Shown: one piece after another, positions 25,775-34,985 of the stretch
Numbering within the stretch: the stretch's first letter is position 1
Layout: each line of letters starts with the position of its first letter
Origin: Frateuria_A sp051900535
GTDB lineage: Bacteria; Pseudomonadota; Gammaproteobacteria; Xanthomonadales; Rhodanobacteraceae
Length of the DNA stretch: 64,000 nucleotides
Direction of reading: 5' to 3'
Assembly (NCBI RefSeq): GCF_051900535.1
Contig: NZ_JBHZGI010000003.1
Location: 186,001-250,000 of the forward strand
Translations under genes and position numbers: made by a program
Notes under the pieces: generated by a model
The model's database searches: none
Told to the model about the DNA's origin: nothing
The model's input: the letters and a program-made list of their open reading frames with translations, nothing else

Positions 25775-28093
25775 TTAGAACCGGATGTTGGCCGTCAGCA
25801 TCGCGGCGCGCGGCGTGCCCGGCGTGTAACGGTAGCCGCTCTTGTTGATGGCCGCGACGTAATGCCGGTCGAACAGGTTGTAGAGATTCAATTGCAGGTC
25901 GAGGTGGCGGTTGACCGGCAGGCTCGCCATGGCGTCGAACACCCAATAGGAGCCCGTGGTATCAGGCGTGCCGATGGCGCCATCGGTGCCACGCTTCATC
26001 GCGCCCGCGTAGCGCGCGCCGCCGCCGACGGTGAGGCCGAAGGGCAGGTGATAGGTGGTCCATGCGGTGAACGCGCTGCGCGGCGTGTAGGCCAGGTCGC
26101 TGGAGCCGTCGTTGCTGACTGCCGCGCCGTGGGTGATCCTGGCGTCCATGGTGGTGAAGCCGGCGCTCACGCCCCAGTCGTCGGTGATCCGGCCGACGAT
26201 GCCCAGTTCGATGCCTTGCACCCGCTTGCGGCCGGTCTGGTAGTACTGCTCGTCGACCGGATCCTGGGTCAATTCGTTGCGCACCACGGTGCGGTAGAGC
26301 GCAGCGGTGAGCAGCAGACGCTGGTCGAGCAGGTCCCACTTGGTGCCCAACTCCGTGGTGCTGGCCCGCTGCGGATCGAGCGTGGGGTTGTCGGCGCTTC
26401 GCGCCGAGCTGCTGAACAAAAGCGTGTTGCCGCCGGGCGGCTCCTGCGAGACGGCGAAGTTGGCGTAGATGCTGCCATTGGGCGCGGGCTTGTACAGCAC
26501 GCCCAGCTTGCCGTTGGGCAGGGTGTCGACCACGCGTGCGGCAAGACCGGGCACCGGCGTGCCGGCCGGCAAGGTGCCGCATTCGGGGCTGTTGCGCTCG
26601 CCGCAGAGAGCGACGCTGTCGAAGCGGGTGGTGTAGCGGTCCAGGCGCGCGCCGGCGGTGACCTGCCAGCGCTGGCCGAACTTCAGCGTGTCGAACACGT
26701 AGACCGCGGCGGTGTCGGTGGTGCCGGTGCTCCAGGCGCCGGTTTCGCCGTAGCGCAAACCGCCCACGCGCGGATCGGGGTGATAGAGGTTCGCGGCCGG
26801 CGAGCTGCTTCCGTCCAGCGGCGCGACGTCGATGTCGGAGGCTTTCTCCTCACTGACTTCCACGCCCGCGCTTAGGTTGTGGATCACCGTCCCCGTGGTG
26901 AAGTTCGCGGTGAGATTGGCCTGGTTGGTGAGGATGCGGTTGGATTGCCGCTTGAACGTCGGCAGGCTGCGTGCAATGGCCCAGGTCGAGGGATCGGCCT
27001 GGACCGGCGTGAGCAGGTTGTCTGCGTCGGCGCGGAAGGAGGTCAGCAGGTAGTCCTGGTGCGTGCGGCCCCAGCGCGTGGTGTCGCGCAAGGCAAGGTC
27101 GGGGCTGAACTCGTGTTCGACGATCAGCGTCAGCATGTCCGCGGCGACGCGATCGTGGTCCTGCGCGGTGCCGTAGAAGTTCTCGCTGTCCACCCGCGGT
27201 GCCTGGCCGATCTGCGGCCGTACGGGATCGGGGCTGGCGTAGCCGGGCAGGCCTAGCGTCGGTATGCCGCCGTCGGGCACGTTGTTTTGCTTGATGTGCA
27301 ACGCATCGAGGAAGACGCGCGTGGGCGTGCCCAGGCCGAACGCCAGCGAGGGCGCCACGCCCCAGCGACGGTTGCGCACGCGGTCGCGGCCGGGCACGCC
27401 GCTGTCCTGGCCGACGACGTCCAGACGGAACGCGCTCTGTTCGCCGATTTGCCGGTTGAGGTCGGCGGTGGCGCGCTGCTGCTGGCCGCTGCCGTAGACC
27501 AGCGAACCGCTGGCCCGATCGCTGAGCATCGGCTGCCGGGTCACCATGTTGACCGCGCCGGTCGGTGCAGTGCGGCCGTATGCGGTGCCGTCCGGGCCCT
27601 TGGTCACTTCCACCTGCTCGATGTTGAACAGGTCGCGCGAGATCGTGCCCAGGTCACGCACGCCGTCGACGAAGATGCTGCCCGACGTATCGAAGCCGCG
27701 CATGTAGATGCCGTCGCCAGTGGTGGTGCTGCCGTTCTCGCCGACGTAGAAGGTGCCCACGCCCGGGCTGTTGCGCAGCGCTTCGGTCAAGGTCGTCGCG
27801 CCCTGTTGCTCGAACAGGTCGCGGGTGATGATGCCGATGGTCTGCGGGGTGTCCAGCAGCGGCTGGGTGAACTTGGGCGAGTCGACCATGTCGGCGCGGT
27901 AGTCCGCGCCACGCGTCGCGTTGACCTCGATGCCGGGTAGACGCTTGGCGTCGCGCACCTGCGGATCAGTGGCGTCACTACCGCCGGCATGGGCGGGCGC
28001 TGCGAAGGCCAGGCCGGTGAGCAGGCTCGCGGCCATGCCGCGAGTTAGCGCGGACGATCGGGTCGGATGCTTGCGGCTGGTGATGCCTGCCAT
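25775..28093 (-). CDS. fiu: TonB-dependent catecholate siderophore receptor (Fiu-like)
   Basis: Outer-membrane receptor (772 residues) importing ferric catecholates through a 22-strand barrel gated by an N-terminal plug. The signal peptide ends in AFAAPAHA. The plug is strikingly close to E. coli Fiu: SPKFTQPLLDTPQTIGII, QGATTLTEALRNSPGVGTF, GENGSTTTGDGIYMRGFD, SIFVDGVRDLGTISRD and FNIEQVEVTKGP. The barrel ends in the aromatic C-terminus TANIRF. It is the first gene of a two-gene operon with piuC, with a Fur box 43 bases upstream of its start codon. Confidence 0.93.
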   Translation of the reverse strand: MAGITSRKHPTRSSALTRGMAASLLTGLAFAAPAHAGGSDATDPQVRDAKRLPGIEVNATRGADYRADMVDSPKFTQPLLDTPQTIGIITRDLFEQQGATTLTEALRNSPGVGTFYVGENGSTTTGDGIYMRGFDTSGSIFVDGVRDLGTISRDLFNIEQVEVTKGPDGTAYGRTAPTGAVNMVTRQPMLSDRASGSLVYGSGQQQRATADLNRQIGEQSAFRLDVVGQDSGVPGRDRVRNRRWGVAPSLAFGLGTPTRVFLDALHIKQNNVPDGGIPTLGLPGYASPDPVRPQIGQAPRVDSENFYGTAQDHDRVAADMLTLIVEHEFSPDLALRDTTRWGRTHQDYLLTSFRADADNLLTPVQADPSTWAIARSLPTFKRQSNRILTNQANLTANFTTGTVIHNLSAGVEVSEEKASDIDVAPLDGSSSPAANLYHPDPRVGGLRYGETGAWSTGTTDTAAVYVFDTLKFGQRWQVTAGARLDRYTTRFDSVALCGERNSPECGTLPAGTPVPGLAARVVDTLPNGKLGVLYKPAPNGSIYANFAVSQEPPGGNTLLFSSSARSADNPTLDPQRASTTELGTKWDLLDQRLLLTAALYRTVVRNELTQDPVDEQYYQTGRKRVQGIELGIVGRITDDWGVSAGFTTMDARITHGAAVSNDGSSDLAYTPRSAFTAWTTYHLPFGLTVGGGARYAGAMKRGTDGAIGTPDTTGSYWVFDAMASLPVNRHLDLQLNLYNLFDRHYVAAINKSGYRYTPGTPRAAMLTANIRF

Positions 28094-28135
28094 GGGAGTC
28101 CTTGTCTGGCGGTTGCGTCAAGCTGCGAAGCTTAA

Positions 28136-28150
28136 TGAGAACGATTTGCA
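28136..28150 (-). promoter_or_regulatory. Fur box upstream of fiu-piuC
   Basis: TGAGAAC-G-ATTTGCA matches the 7-1-7 Fur consensus TGATAAT-N-ATTATCA at 5/7 and 5/7, in an AT-richer stretch (AATGAGAACGATTTGCAATA). It lies 43 bases before the receptor start, where it would cover the promoter. Iron-dependent repression is expected for this gene pair. Confidence 0.65.
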
Positions 28151-28173
28151 ATAACAAGACGGAATGACGGCCT

Positions 28174-28240
28174 GGGATGGGCTTCAGCCCGCCCGCGGGG
28201 CCGCGGCGCGGTGCGGTTGGTAGGCTGATACCCACCCTTG
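28174..28240. repeat. Dispersed repeat family A, degenerate inverted pair
   Basis: GATGGGCTTCAGCCCGCCC and GGTAGGCTGATACCCACC flank a GC-rich centre. It sits between the M13 peptidase terminator and the fiu promoter. Less perfect than the other copies. Confidence 0.55.
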
Positions 28241-28272
28241 GGGCGTTCGGGTGGGGGGCGGCGTGGCAACAA

Positions 28273-28300
28273 AAAAGGCCCCGCCGGAGCGGGGCCTTTT
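28273..28300 (-). terminator. Rho-independent terminator of the M13 peptidase gene
   Basis: AAAAGGCCCCGC (28273-28284), loop CGGA, GCGGGGCCTTTT (28289-28300). Read on the minus strand the stem runs into T6, 26 bases past the peptidase stop codon. Confidence 0.9.
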
Positions 28301-28325
28301 CATCCTCCGAACGGAGAATGATGCG

Positions 28326-30446
28326 TTACCAGATCTTCACCTGCTTGTCGCCGGAGCGGACCATCGCGTCGCCCGGCTTGCACTGGAACGCAGTGGCGAA
28401 CGCGTCCATGTTGGACGGCGCGCCGATCGCGCGCAGCGAGGCGGGGGCATGCGGGTCGGTGTTGAGGCGCAGCAGTGCCTCCTTCTCGCGGATGTTGCCG
28501 CGCCACACGCGTGCCCAGTTGAAGAAGAAGCGCTGGTCCTGGGTATAACCGTCGATCTTGGAGCCGGCTTCCTCGGGGTTCTTCTTCAGCGCCATCTGCA
28601 GTGCGTCGTACGCCGCGTTCAGGCCGCCGAGGTCGCCGATGTTCTCGCCGAGGGTCAGCTGGCCGTTGACGTGCGCATCCGGCTTGTCCTTGATCGGGGT
28701 GTAGGCGTTGAACTGCGCCACCAGCTTGCCCGCGCGTTCGTCGAACTTGGTGCGGTCGGCCTTGGTCCACCAGTTGACGTTGTTGCCGTCGCCGTCGAAC
28801 TGGCTGCCCTCGTCGTCGAAGCCGTGGCTGGCCTCGTGGCCGATCACCGCGCCGATGCCACCGTAGTTGATCGCGTCGTCGCCGTTGGCATAGAAGAACG
28901 GCGGCTGCAGGATCGCGGCAGGGAAGTTGATCGTGTTGTCGGTCGGGTTGTAGTACGCGTTGACCGTCTGCGGGGTCATGCCCCATTCCTTGCGGTCGGT
29001 CGGCTTGCCGATCTTGTTGGTGTCGTACTGGTAGTTGAACTTGGCGGCGGCCATCACGTTGCCGTAGTAGTCGCCCTGCTTGATGTCCAGGCCCGCCCAG
29101 TCACGCCACTTTTCCGGATAGCCGATCTTGGGCAGGAAGGTGCTCCACTTGGCAATCGCCTTGGCCTTGGTCTCCGGGCTCATCCAGTCGAGATTCTCGA
29201 TGCGCGCCTTCAGGGCGTTGCGCACGTTGTCGACCAGCACCTGCGCGCGCTCCTTCGCTTCGGGCTTGAACATCTTGTCGACGTAGAGCTGGCCAAGCGC
29301 CATGCCCATCGAGCCATTGACCGCGCCGAGGACGCGCTTCCAGCGCGCCTTCTGTTCCGGCTGGCCCGACAGGGTCTTGCCGTAGAAGTCGAACTTGTTG
29401 TCCTGGAAGGACTTCGACAGAAGCGGCGAGGCGTCGTCGATCACGTGGAAGCGCAGGTAGGACTGCCACTGGTCGATCGGCGCGCTGGCGAGCAGCTTGT
29501 CGAACTCGACGAAGAACTTCGGCTGCGACAGCGAGAAGCCCTTGTCCACCTTCACGCCCTGGGCGTCGAAGAATTTCTCCCAGCTGAAGTGCGGGGTGAG
29601 CTTGTCCGCTTCCTTCACGCTGACGAAGTGGTACTGGTGCTCGGGCGTGCGCAGTTCGACCGGGGCGAACGAGGCGGCCGCCAGCTTGGTTTCGAACGCC
29701 ATCACCTGGTCGGCCTGCTTCTTGGCGTCGGCCGCCGGCACACCGGTCAGTTCGAGCGACTTGGCGATGTAGCCCAGGTACGCGTTGCGCTGCTCGGCGT
29801 ACTTGGCGTCGGTGTAGTAGTCCTTGGTCGGCAGACCCAGACCGCTCTGGAAGGTGTAGCCGATCTGCATGGAGGCGTTCTTGAAATCGGCACCCGAGCC
29901 GAACGCGAACACCTGCATGTCGCCGTTGCTGAAGCTCTTGTTGAGGTAGTCGGCCACGTCCTTGCCGTTCTTCAGCGCGGCGATGGCGTCGAGCTTGGGC
30001 TTGATCGGATCGAAGCCGGCCTTCTCGATGGCTGCTTCGTCCATGCCCGAGGCATACAGGTAGCCGATCTTCTGCTGGATGGAGCCGGCCTGTGCGCTGG
30101 TGGCGTTCTTGGCCGCGGCGTCGACGATGTCGTGCTGGGTGTTGAGGCTGTCCTCGGCCAGCTTGTCGAACGCGCCCCAGCGGGTGCGGTCGGACGGGAT
30201 CGGGTTGGCGGCGACCCATTTGGCGTTGACGAACTGATCGAAGTCCGCGCAGGCCTCGTTCATCGGGCCCAGCTCGCTGACGTCGAACACACTCTGGGGC
30301 GCGGCGGCCATCGCGGTGGTGCCGGCGGCGGCGGGTGCGCTGCTGCTGGCGGCAGGGTTCTGGTCGGCCTCGTGCTTGCCGCACGCGGTCAGCGACAGCG
30401 CCAGGCTCACCGCGAGCGCCAGCGGCTTCAGATACTGCTTGGACAT
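28326..30446 (-). CDS. M13 family metallopeptidase (PepO/neprilysin-like) lipoprotein
   Basis: Zinc endopeptidase of 706 residues predicted to be anchored as a lipoprotein: MSKQYLKPLALAVSLALSLT then lipobox ACG with Cys22. The M13 catalytic core is at about residues 530-550 (GAVIGHEASHGFDDEG, the HExxH motif) with NAYYNPTDNTINFPAAILQPPFF before it and the downstream ENIGDLGGLNAAYDAL third zinc ligand. C-terminal RAIGAPSNMDAFATAFQCKPGDAM is typical. Acts in the periplasm or outer membrane on peptides. Monocistronic by spacing, with its own terminator. Confidence 0.95.
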   Translation of the reverse strand: MSKQYLKPLALAVSLALSLTACGKHEADQNPAASSSAPAAAGTTAMAAAPQSVFDVSELGPMNEACADFDQFVNAKWVAANPIPSDRTRWGAFDKLAEDSLNTQHDIVDAAAKNATSAQAGSIQQKIGYLYASGMDEAAIEKAGFDPIKPKLDAIAALKNGKDVADYLNKSFSNGDMQVFAFGSGADFKNASMQIGYTFQSGLGLPTKDYYTDAKYAEQRNAYLGYIAKSLELTGVPAADAKKQADQVMAFETKLAAASFAPVELRTPEHQYHFVSVKEADKLTPHFSWEKFFDAQGVKVDKGFSLSQPKFFVEFDKLLASAPIDQWQSYLRFHVIDDASPLLSKSFQDNKFDFYGKTLSGQPEQKARWKRVLGAVNGSMGMALGQLYVDKMFKPEAKERAQVLVDNVRNALKARIENLDWMSPETKAKAIAKWSTFLPKIGYPEKWRDWAGLDIKQGDYYGNVMAAAKFNYQYDTNKIGKPTDRKEWGMTPQTVNAYYNPTDNTINFPAAILQPPFFYANGDDAINYGGIGAVIGHEASHGFDDEGSQFDGDGNNVNWWTKADRTKFDERAGKLVAQFNAYTPIKDKPDAHVNGQLTLGENIGDLGGLNAAYDALQMALKKNPEEAGSKIDGYTQDQRFFFNWARVWRGNIREKEALLRLNTDPHAPASLRAIGAPSNMDAFATAFQCKPGDAMVRSGDKQVKIW

Positions 30447-30623
30447 GGATTTCCCTCTGTGTGTTTGCGCCGTTCGGCGGTTGCGTTGTTGCCGGCCGCG
30501 TCCCCCACGACGCGGCCATGACCGGCCACGCTAGGCCATTGGTCATGGGTCAGACAGTGTCAAAGGTCAGGGGTCGGGGCGGGGCAGGGAAAAGGAAATC
30601 CCGCAACTCCCGCCCTCGCGCCG

Positions 30624-32399
30624 CTACTTTCCCAGCGCCTTCCACTGTGACCGGTCCAGCCGCAGCACCGGATAGACGCCCACGTCTTGGGCCGCATACC
30701 AGGGCGAGCGCTCGAAGAAGAACATCAGCCGTGCGCGCGGATCGGCGGCGAAGGCGGGGTCGTCGCGGAGCTTGCGCTCGAAGGTGGCATGGAGCGCCGG
30801 ATGGGCGGCAAGCATGTCGCGTGCGAGTTTCTCCAGCACGCGCGGCTCGCCGTATTCCTTCGGTTCGAAGATGGCGTCCAGGTAGCCCCAGCGCAGCATC
30901 GAGTCGGGTGCCTGGGGCTCGAGCAGTTCGATCGCCACGTTGGCGCCGCGCTGGTCCAGCGGGACGATCACCGACCCGGCGGGGAGGGTGAGCTCGCGCG
31001 GCGCCGCATGGAGCTGGAAGTCGCGCAGCATCAGGTGGCCCTCGAAAGGTTTTTCCGCCCATCGCGGCTGGTCGAGCCGGTAGCCCTGGGCGGTGACTTT
31101 CATCGGGCGCGCCAGGCGGCGGTAGGCGATGCCGTGCGCGTCGAGGCGGTCGATCAGCACGGTCCACTGGGCCGGGATCGCATAGGCGGCCGGCGGGTCG
31201 ACCGATACATCCGGCAGCAGGCCGTTCCAGTTGGGGATCGTGTAATTGCGCGGGCGCGACGGGTCGTAGCGGATCCAATCGCCGCCGGAGATGTCGCTGT
31301 GGGTCACCGTGTAGGCGTAGCCCTTGAGTTCGTACGGGGAGGAGCCGGGGTCCAACTTGAACGTAAGTGGCAACCTGGCCGAGCGATCGCCGGCGCGCGC
31401 AATGGTTCGGGCGTCGGCTGCGGCGTTGGTTTTCAGCAGGGCGTCCGGATGGTTGCCGATCCGTTCGAGCAGCACGTCGACCAGGTCATAGACCGCACGC
31501 ACGCGCACCGCATAGGGCTTGAGCATGTGCGTTTCGATCAGCAGCGCGGGCCGGTCCTGCAGCGCGGCATAGCCAGTGGAGAAGCGCGGGCCGGAGCCGA
31601 AGTTGGTGATGCCCTTGCGCGGGTCGGCGCCGTCCTTGAACTCGAGGTAGATCGAGGCGAGGTGTCCGCGCGCCTCGTAGGCGGGAATGGCCGTGTCCGT
31701 CAGCGCCCTTTGCCAGGCGGCCACGCCCGGGTCGAGCTTGTGCGGATCCTCGGTGTACCAGGTCAGGTCGTACTGGTAGTCGGCGCCGTCGGTGGTGTGC
31801 ACGTCGATCAGGAAATCCGGCAGCCAGCGCTGCCAGAGTTTCAGCCAGGCGCGCATCTCCGGCGCATCCGCCTTGACGTAGTCGCGGTTGAGGTTGAGGT
31901 ACTGCGACTGGCCGCGGAAGCCCTGCGCGTCGGGGCCGTTCTGGTTGATGCGGTGGTAAGGGCTCGAATTTTCGTGACCATCCACGCTGAACACCGGGAT
32001 GTAGACCAGCACCACGGGATCCAGCAGGTGCGTCAGCTTGCCGGTGACAGCGAAATCGCGCAGCAGCATCAGGCCGGCGTCCTTGCCCTCGATCTCGCCA
32101 GGATGAATGCCGGCCTGCAGCAGCACCACCGGCTTGTGCGCCGCACGCGCCGCCTGCGGCGAAAAGCTGCCGTCGTTGCTGGCGATCACCACCGTCATCG
32201 GCCGGCCTTCGGGCGTGGTGCCGAAGGTTTCCAGCCTGATCTTGCCAGGCGCGGCCTGATGCAGGCGCTCGAGGTAGGCGAGCGTGTCGGCGTAGCTCGG
32301 CGTGGTGCGGAACTGCGCAACCTCGGCCGGCGTGGTCCAGTTGGCGGCGTGGGCTGCGCTCGCGATGACCAGCGAAAGAACGAAGATCCAGCGATACAT
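30624..32399 (-). CDS. M14 family zinc carboxypeptidase, secreted
   Basis: Metallocarboxypeptidase of 591 residues with signal peptide MYRWIFVLSLVIASAAHA. The M14 zinc ligands are visible as His-x2-Glu in LLQAGIHPGEIEGKDAG and a later His in DVHTTDGADYQYDL, with substrate-site segment YIPVFSVDGHENSSPYHRINQNGP. The C-terminal half is an extra beta-rich domain. The start at 32399 is set by the signal peptide; the longer in-frame extension lies in a repeat region. It probably releases C-terminal residues from peptides in the periplasm or outside. It is next to the M13 peptidase gene on the same strand (177-base gap). Confidence 0.9.
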   Translation of the reverse strand: MYRWIFVLSLVIASAAHAANWTTPAEVAQFRTTPSYADTLAYLERLHQAAPGKIRLETFGTTPEGRPMTVVIASNDGSFSPQAARAAHKPVVLLQAGIHPGEIEGKDAGLMLLRDFAVTGKLTHLLDPVVLVYIPVFSVDGHENSSPYHRINQNGPDAQGFRGQSQYLNLNRDYVKADAPEMRAWLKLWQRWLPDFLIDVHTTDGADYQYDLTWYTEDPHKLDPGVAAWQRALTDTAIPAYEARGHLASIYLEFKDGADPRKGITNFGSGPRFSTGYAALQDRPALLIETHMLKPYAVRVRAVYDLVDVLLERIGNHPDALLKTNAAADARTIARAGDRSARLPLTFKLDPGSSPYELKGYAYTVTHSDISGGDWIRYDPSRPRNYTIPNWNGLLPDVSVDPPAAYAIPAQWTVLIDRLDAHGIAYRRLARPMKVTAQGYRLDQPRWAEKPFEGHLMLRDFQLHAAPRELTLPAGSVIVPLDQRGANVAIELLEPQAPDSMLRWGYLDAIFEPKEYGEPRVLEKLARDMLAAHPALHATFERKLRDDPAFAADPRARLMFFFERSPWYAAQDVGVYPVLRLDRSQWKALGK

Positions 32400-32404
32400 G
32401 AAAA

Positions 32405-32433
32405 CCCCTGTGGGAGCGCACCGTGTGCGCGAC
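32405..32433. repeat. Dispersed repeat family B, single arm
   Basis: CCTGTGGGAGCGCACCGTGTGCGCGACA just upstream of the M14 peptidase start (minus strand), i.e. in its leader. The family B core (GGAGCGCACC...TGTGCGCGAC) is recognisable. Confidence 0.5.
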
Positions 32434-32472
32434 AAGCCAGCGGCGCGGTAACGCAGCGGTCCGCCAGCGGGA

Positions 32473-33123
32473 CTACAGCTTGCGCGTCGCGGCAGGCAAC
32501 GTGTCGGGCGCCACCGCACCACCGGAAATGATGAAAGCCATGCCCTGGTCCATCGTCCATTCGGTCGGCGTCAGCGCCTCCACCGGCAGGGTGAGCAGGA
32601 AGCCACCGGTGGGATTGGGCGTGGTCGGCACGAACACCGCCGCCATCTCGCGACCGCTGCCTTCCTCGACCATGATCCGCGTGACGAAGCCGATCGCCTT
32701 GGTGCCGGCATGCGGGAAGTCGACCAGCACGACCCGTTGCACGCCCGAGGGCTTCTGCTGCAACACCGCCATCAGCTTTTTGGTGCCGCCGTAGATGGTC
32801 TGCACCAGCGGAATGCGCTGCAGCAGCGCATCGAACGTATCCAGCAGTCGCTGCCCGATCACGCGGCTGGCCAGGAAGCCCAGCAGGTACAGCGCCAGCA
32901 GGGTGATCAGCAACGCCACGATCGAGATGAACCACGCGCTGCCCAGCGCCCGGGCGGTTTCCGGCGCCACCAGGGCCAGCGCGCCCAGCGCCGCGGCCAC
33001 CATCGGCGCACCGATGCCGGCCAGGAAGCCCAGCACGACCTTGAACACTGTCCAGGTCACCCACAGCGGGATGAAGGTAAGCAGGCCGGTGAGCAGGTAG
33101 CGTTTGAAGCGCAGTCGCGGCAT
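32473..33123 (-). CDS. DUF502 family inner-membrane protein
   Basis: 216-residue protein of the widespread DUF502 family, function unknown. Two N-terminal transmembrane regions are visible (YLLTGLLTFIPLWVTWTVFKVV and AWFISIVALLITLLALYLLGFLA). The conserved segments RIPLVQTIYGGTKKLMAVL, VVLVDFPHAGTKAIGFVT and VFVPTTPNPTGGFLLTLP follow. The start at 33123 gives the usual MPRLRFKRYLLTG N-terminus with basic residues before the first helix. It is divergent from the sigma factor gene at 33228. Confidence 0.9.
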   Translation of the reverse strand: MPRLRFKRYLLTGLLTFIPLWVTWTVFKVVLGFLAGIGAPMVAAALGALALVAPETARALGSAWFISIVALLITLLALYLLGFLASRVIGQRLLDTFDALLQRIPLVQTIYGGTKKLMAVLQQKPSGVQRVVLVDFPHAGTKAIGFVTRIMVEEGSGREMAAVFVPTTPNPTGGFLLTLPVEALTPTEWTMDQGMAFIISGGAVAPDTLPAATRKL

Positions 33124-33227
33124 GGCGGTTCGCGGGCAAGGGGAAGTCCGCATTGTAGGCCGCGACGTGGTGTGATTTTTTCGCGGGCCGGGCGAATCAT
33201 GAAAAGGACACGGAGCCCGAGCGAGCC

Positions 33228-33743
33228 ATGAACGATCACCAACGCCAGTTCGAAGCGCTGTTGCAGGAGCACCGCGGCATCGTGTTCAAGGTGGCCAGCG
33301 TCTACGCGCACGGCCGCGAGAACCGCAACGACCTGGCGCAGGAGATCGCCGTCCAGTTGTGGCGTTCCTTCGCCAGCTTCGATGCCGCACGCGCGAAGTT
33401 CTCCACCTGGATGTATCGCGTGGCGCTCAACGTCGCCATCTCCCACGCCCGACAGGTTGCGCGCGACGGGCGCCTGGAGCCGCTCGATGCCGCGCACCTG
33501 GAGTTGCCCGGCGACGCGGACGTGGTGCAACCGGACGAACGGCTGGCGGCCCTCTACACCTTCATCGGCCGGCTCGATCCCCTCAACCGCGCACTGATCC
33601 TGCTGTACCTGGAAGACAGGAGCCACGCCGAGATCGCCCAGGTACTCGGCATCAGCGAAACCAACGTGGCCACCAAGATCGGCCGCATCAAACACAAGCT
33701 GCGCGGGCAGATGATCGCGCCCGCCGACACCGCGAGGGCATGA
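33228..33743 (+). CDS. ECF-type RNA polymerase sigma factor
   Basis: Sigma-70 family factor of 171 residues with regions 2 and 4 only. Region 2: HRGIVFKVASVYAHGRENRNDLAQEIAVQLWRSFASFD, with the -10 recognition helix following in FSTWMYRVALNVA. Region 4: RLDPLNRALILLYLEDRSHAEIAQVLGISETNVATKIGRIKHKL, the -35-binding helix-turn-helix. Its stop overlaps the start of a small membrane protein that may control it. Target promoters are unknown. Confidence 0.92.
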   Translation: MNDHQRQFEALLQEHRGIVFKVASVYAHGRENRNDLAQEIAVQLWRSFASFDAARAKFSTWMYRVALNVAISHARQVARDGRLEPLDAAHLELPGDADVVQPDERLAALYTFIGRLDPLNRALILLYLEDRSHAEIAQVLGISETNVATKIGRIKHKLRGQMIAPADTARA

Positions 33744-34393
33744 ACATGGAACTGGACGATTTCAAGCAGGCCTGGCAGGGACTGGATCGCCGGCTGGAAC
33801 ACCAGCGCGCGTTGAACGCCCAACTGTTTGTCGAGAGTCGACTGGACAAGTTGCGGTACGGCCTGCGGCCGCTGGTGTGGGGGCAGGTCGCCCAGATCGC
33901 GCTCGGCCTCCTGGTGGCCGTGCTGGCGGGCGCCTTCTGGGTGGCACGGCTGCATGTTCTTCATCTGCTGGTTTGCGGCGTGCTCCTGCAGCTTTACGGC
34001 TTGTCGCTGATCGGCTTCGCGGCGCGCAACCTGTACCTGATCCACGGCATCGATCCTGGCTCCCCTGTACTGGCGATCCAGCGACGGATCGCCGAGCTGC
34101 GCGCCTGGCGCGTGCGCGTCGAGGGGCCCTTCAATGCCGTGGCCGGCTGCTTCGTGTGGATCCTGGTGTTGTGGGTCAACCTCGCCTGGTATGGCGTCGA
34201 TCTGTGGGCGGGCGGTCGCTCGATCGCGTGGATGACGCTGAGCGCCGGCGCGGGTCTGGCCGGCGTGGGCGTGGTCGTCTGGGTCATGCGCCGCACCGGG
34301 CACGGCCGCAAGCTGGAAGACCACACGGCCGGCCGGAGCTTGCAGAAGGCCGAAGCGATGCTCGCCGAGATCGAGCGCTTCCAGCAGGAGTAA
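33740..34393 (+). CDS. Membrane protein, possible anti-sigma partner
   Basis: 217-residue protein with a soluble N-terminal region (MNMELDDFKQAWQGLDRRLEHQRALNAQLFVESRLDKL), four predicted helices (about residues 50-70, 75-95, 135-155 and 163-180) and a short basic C-terminus. It overlaps the sigma factor by 4 bases (ATGA), the usual arrangement of ECF/anti-sigma pairs. It lacks the classic zinc anti-sigma HxxxCxxC motif. I do not recognise a named family; the anti-sigma role is inferred from coupling only. Confidence 0.75.
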   Translation: MNMELDDFKQAWQGLDRRLEHQRALNAQLFVESRLDKLRYGLRPLVWGQVAQIALGLLVAVLAGAFWVARLHVLHLLVCGVLLQLYGLSLIGFAARNLYLIHGIDPGSPVLAIQRRIAELRAWRVRVEGPFNAVAGCFVWILVLWVNLAWYGVDLWAGGRSIAWMTLSAGAGLAGVGVVVWVMRRTGHGRKLEDHTAGRSLQKAEAMLAEIERFQQE

Positions 34394-34451
34394 GGGCGAA
34401 CCGGCAGGCCCGTGTCGCCCGCACGGTGAGCTTCAATCACCCTGGCCGCGC

Positions 34452-34476
34452 AGGGCGGTGGGCTGAAGCCCGGCCT
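34452..34476. repeat. Dispersed repeat family A, single unit
   Basis: AGGGCGGTGGGCTGAAGCCCGGCCTA, a palindromic family A unit, between the convergent membrane-protein and DUF4442 genes. It abuts the stop codon of the latter. Confidence 0.6.
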
Positions 34477-34933
34477 ATGCGGCGCGAGCCTTGGGCTTGA
34501 GCCGCACGTAAAGCTGCTTGCGCACGCGTGCGACGACCTCGCCGGAGGCGGTCGCCACTTCGGTCTCGAACCAGCGCAGGACCTTGTCGCCCGTGGCGGC
34601 CGCCGTGCGCAGTTCATCGACCATCGCGTCGGAGAGGTGGAAGGAGGCGTACACGTCCTCGCGGCCGGGCGTCACGAAGTCGATCGCGCCGGCCTTGTCC
34701 CACACGTAGTAGTCGCTGCCCAGGCGATGCATCGCCAGCAGCATCCAGAACGGATCGGTCATGGCGAACAGATTGCCGCCGAACTGGCTGCGCACGTAGT
34801 TGCGGTTCCAGGGGCGAAGGCGCAGCACGACGCGCGCATGTGTCCAGTCGCTGCTCAGTTCCAGCACGCGGATGCTGTTGAACAGGAAGGGTGGCCACAG
34901 ATTGAGCAGGCGGCGGAAGGTGGACGCGCGCAT
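34475..34933 (-). CDS. DUF4442 hotdog-fold protein (thioesterase-like)
   Basis: 152-residue protein with the hotdog fold seen in PaaI-like thioesterases and the C-terminal half of YiiD. Recognisable elements: the N-terminal MRASTFRRLLNLWPPFLFNSIRV, the central RNYVRSQFGGNLFAMTDPFWMLLAMHRLG helix, and the strand pair DYYVWDKAGAIDFVTPGREDVYASF. A thioesterase-type catalytic residue cannot be assigned with confidence, so enzymatic function is uncertain. A single gene between convergent and divergent neighbours, bounded by repeats A and B. Confidence 0.82.
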   Translation of the reverse strand: MRASTFRRLLNLWPPFLFNSIRVLELSSDWTHARVVLRLRPWNRNYVRSQFGGNLFAMTDPFWMLLAMHRLGSDYYVWDKAGAIDFVTPGREDVYASFHLSDAMVDELRTAAATGDKVLRWFETEVATASGEVVARVRKQLYVRLKPKARAA

Positions 34934-34985
34934 CGGGGAGCCGGCAAAAACGCCAGTCTAGCGTACGCGTGCGTATGGGTCCGCT

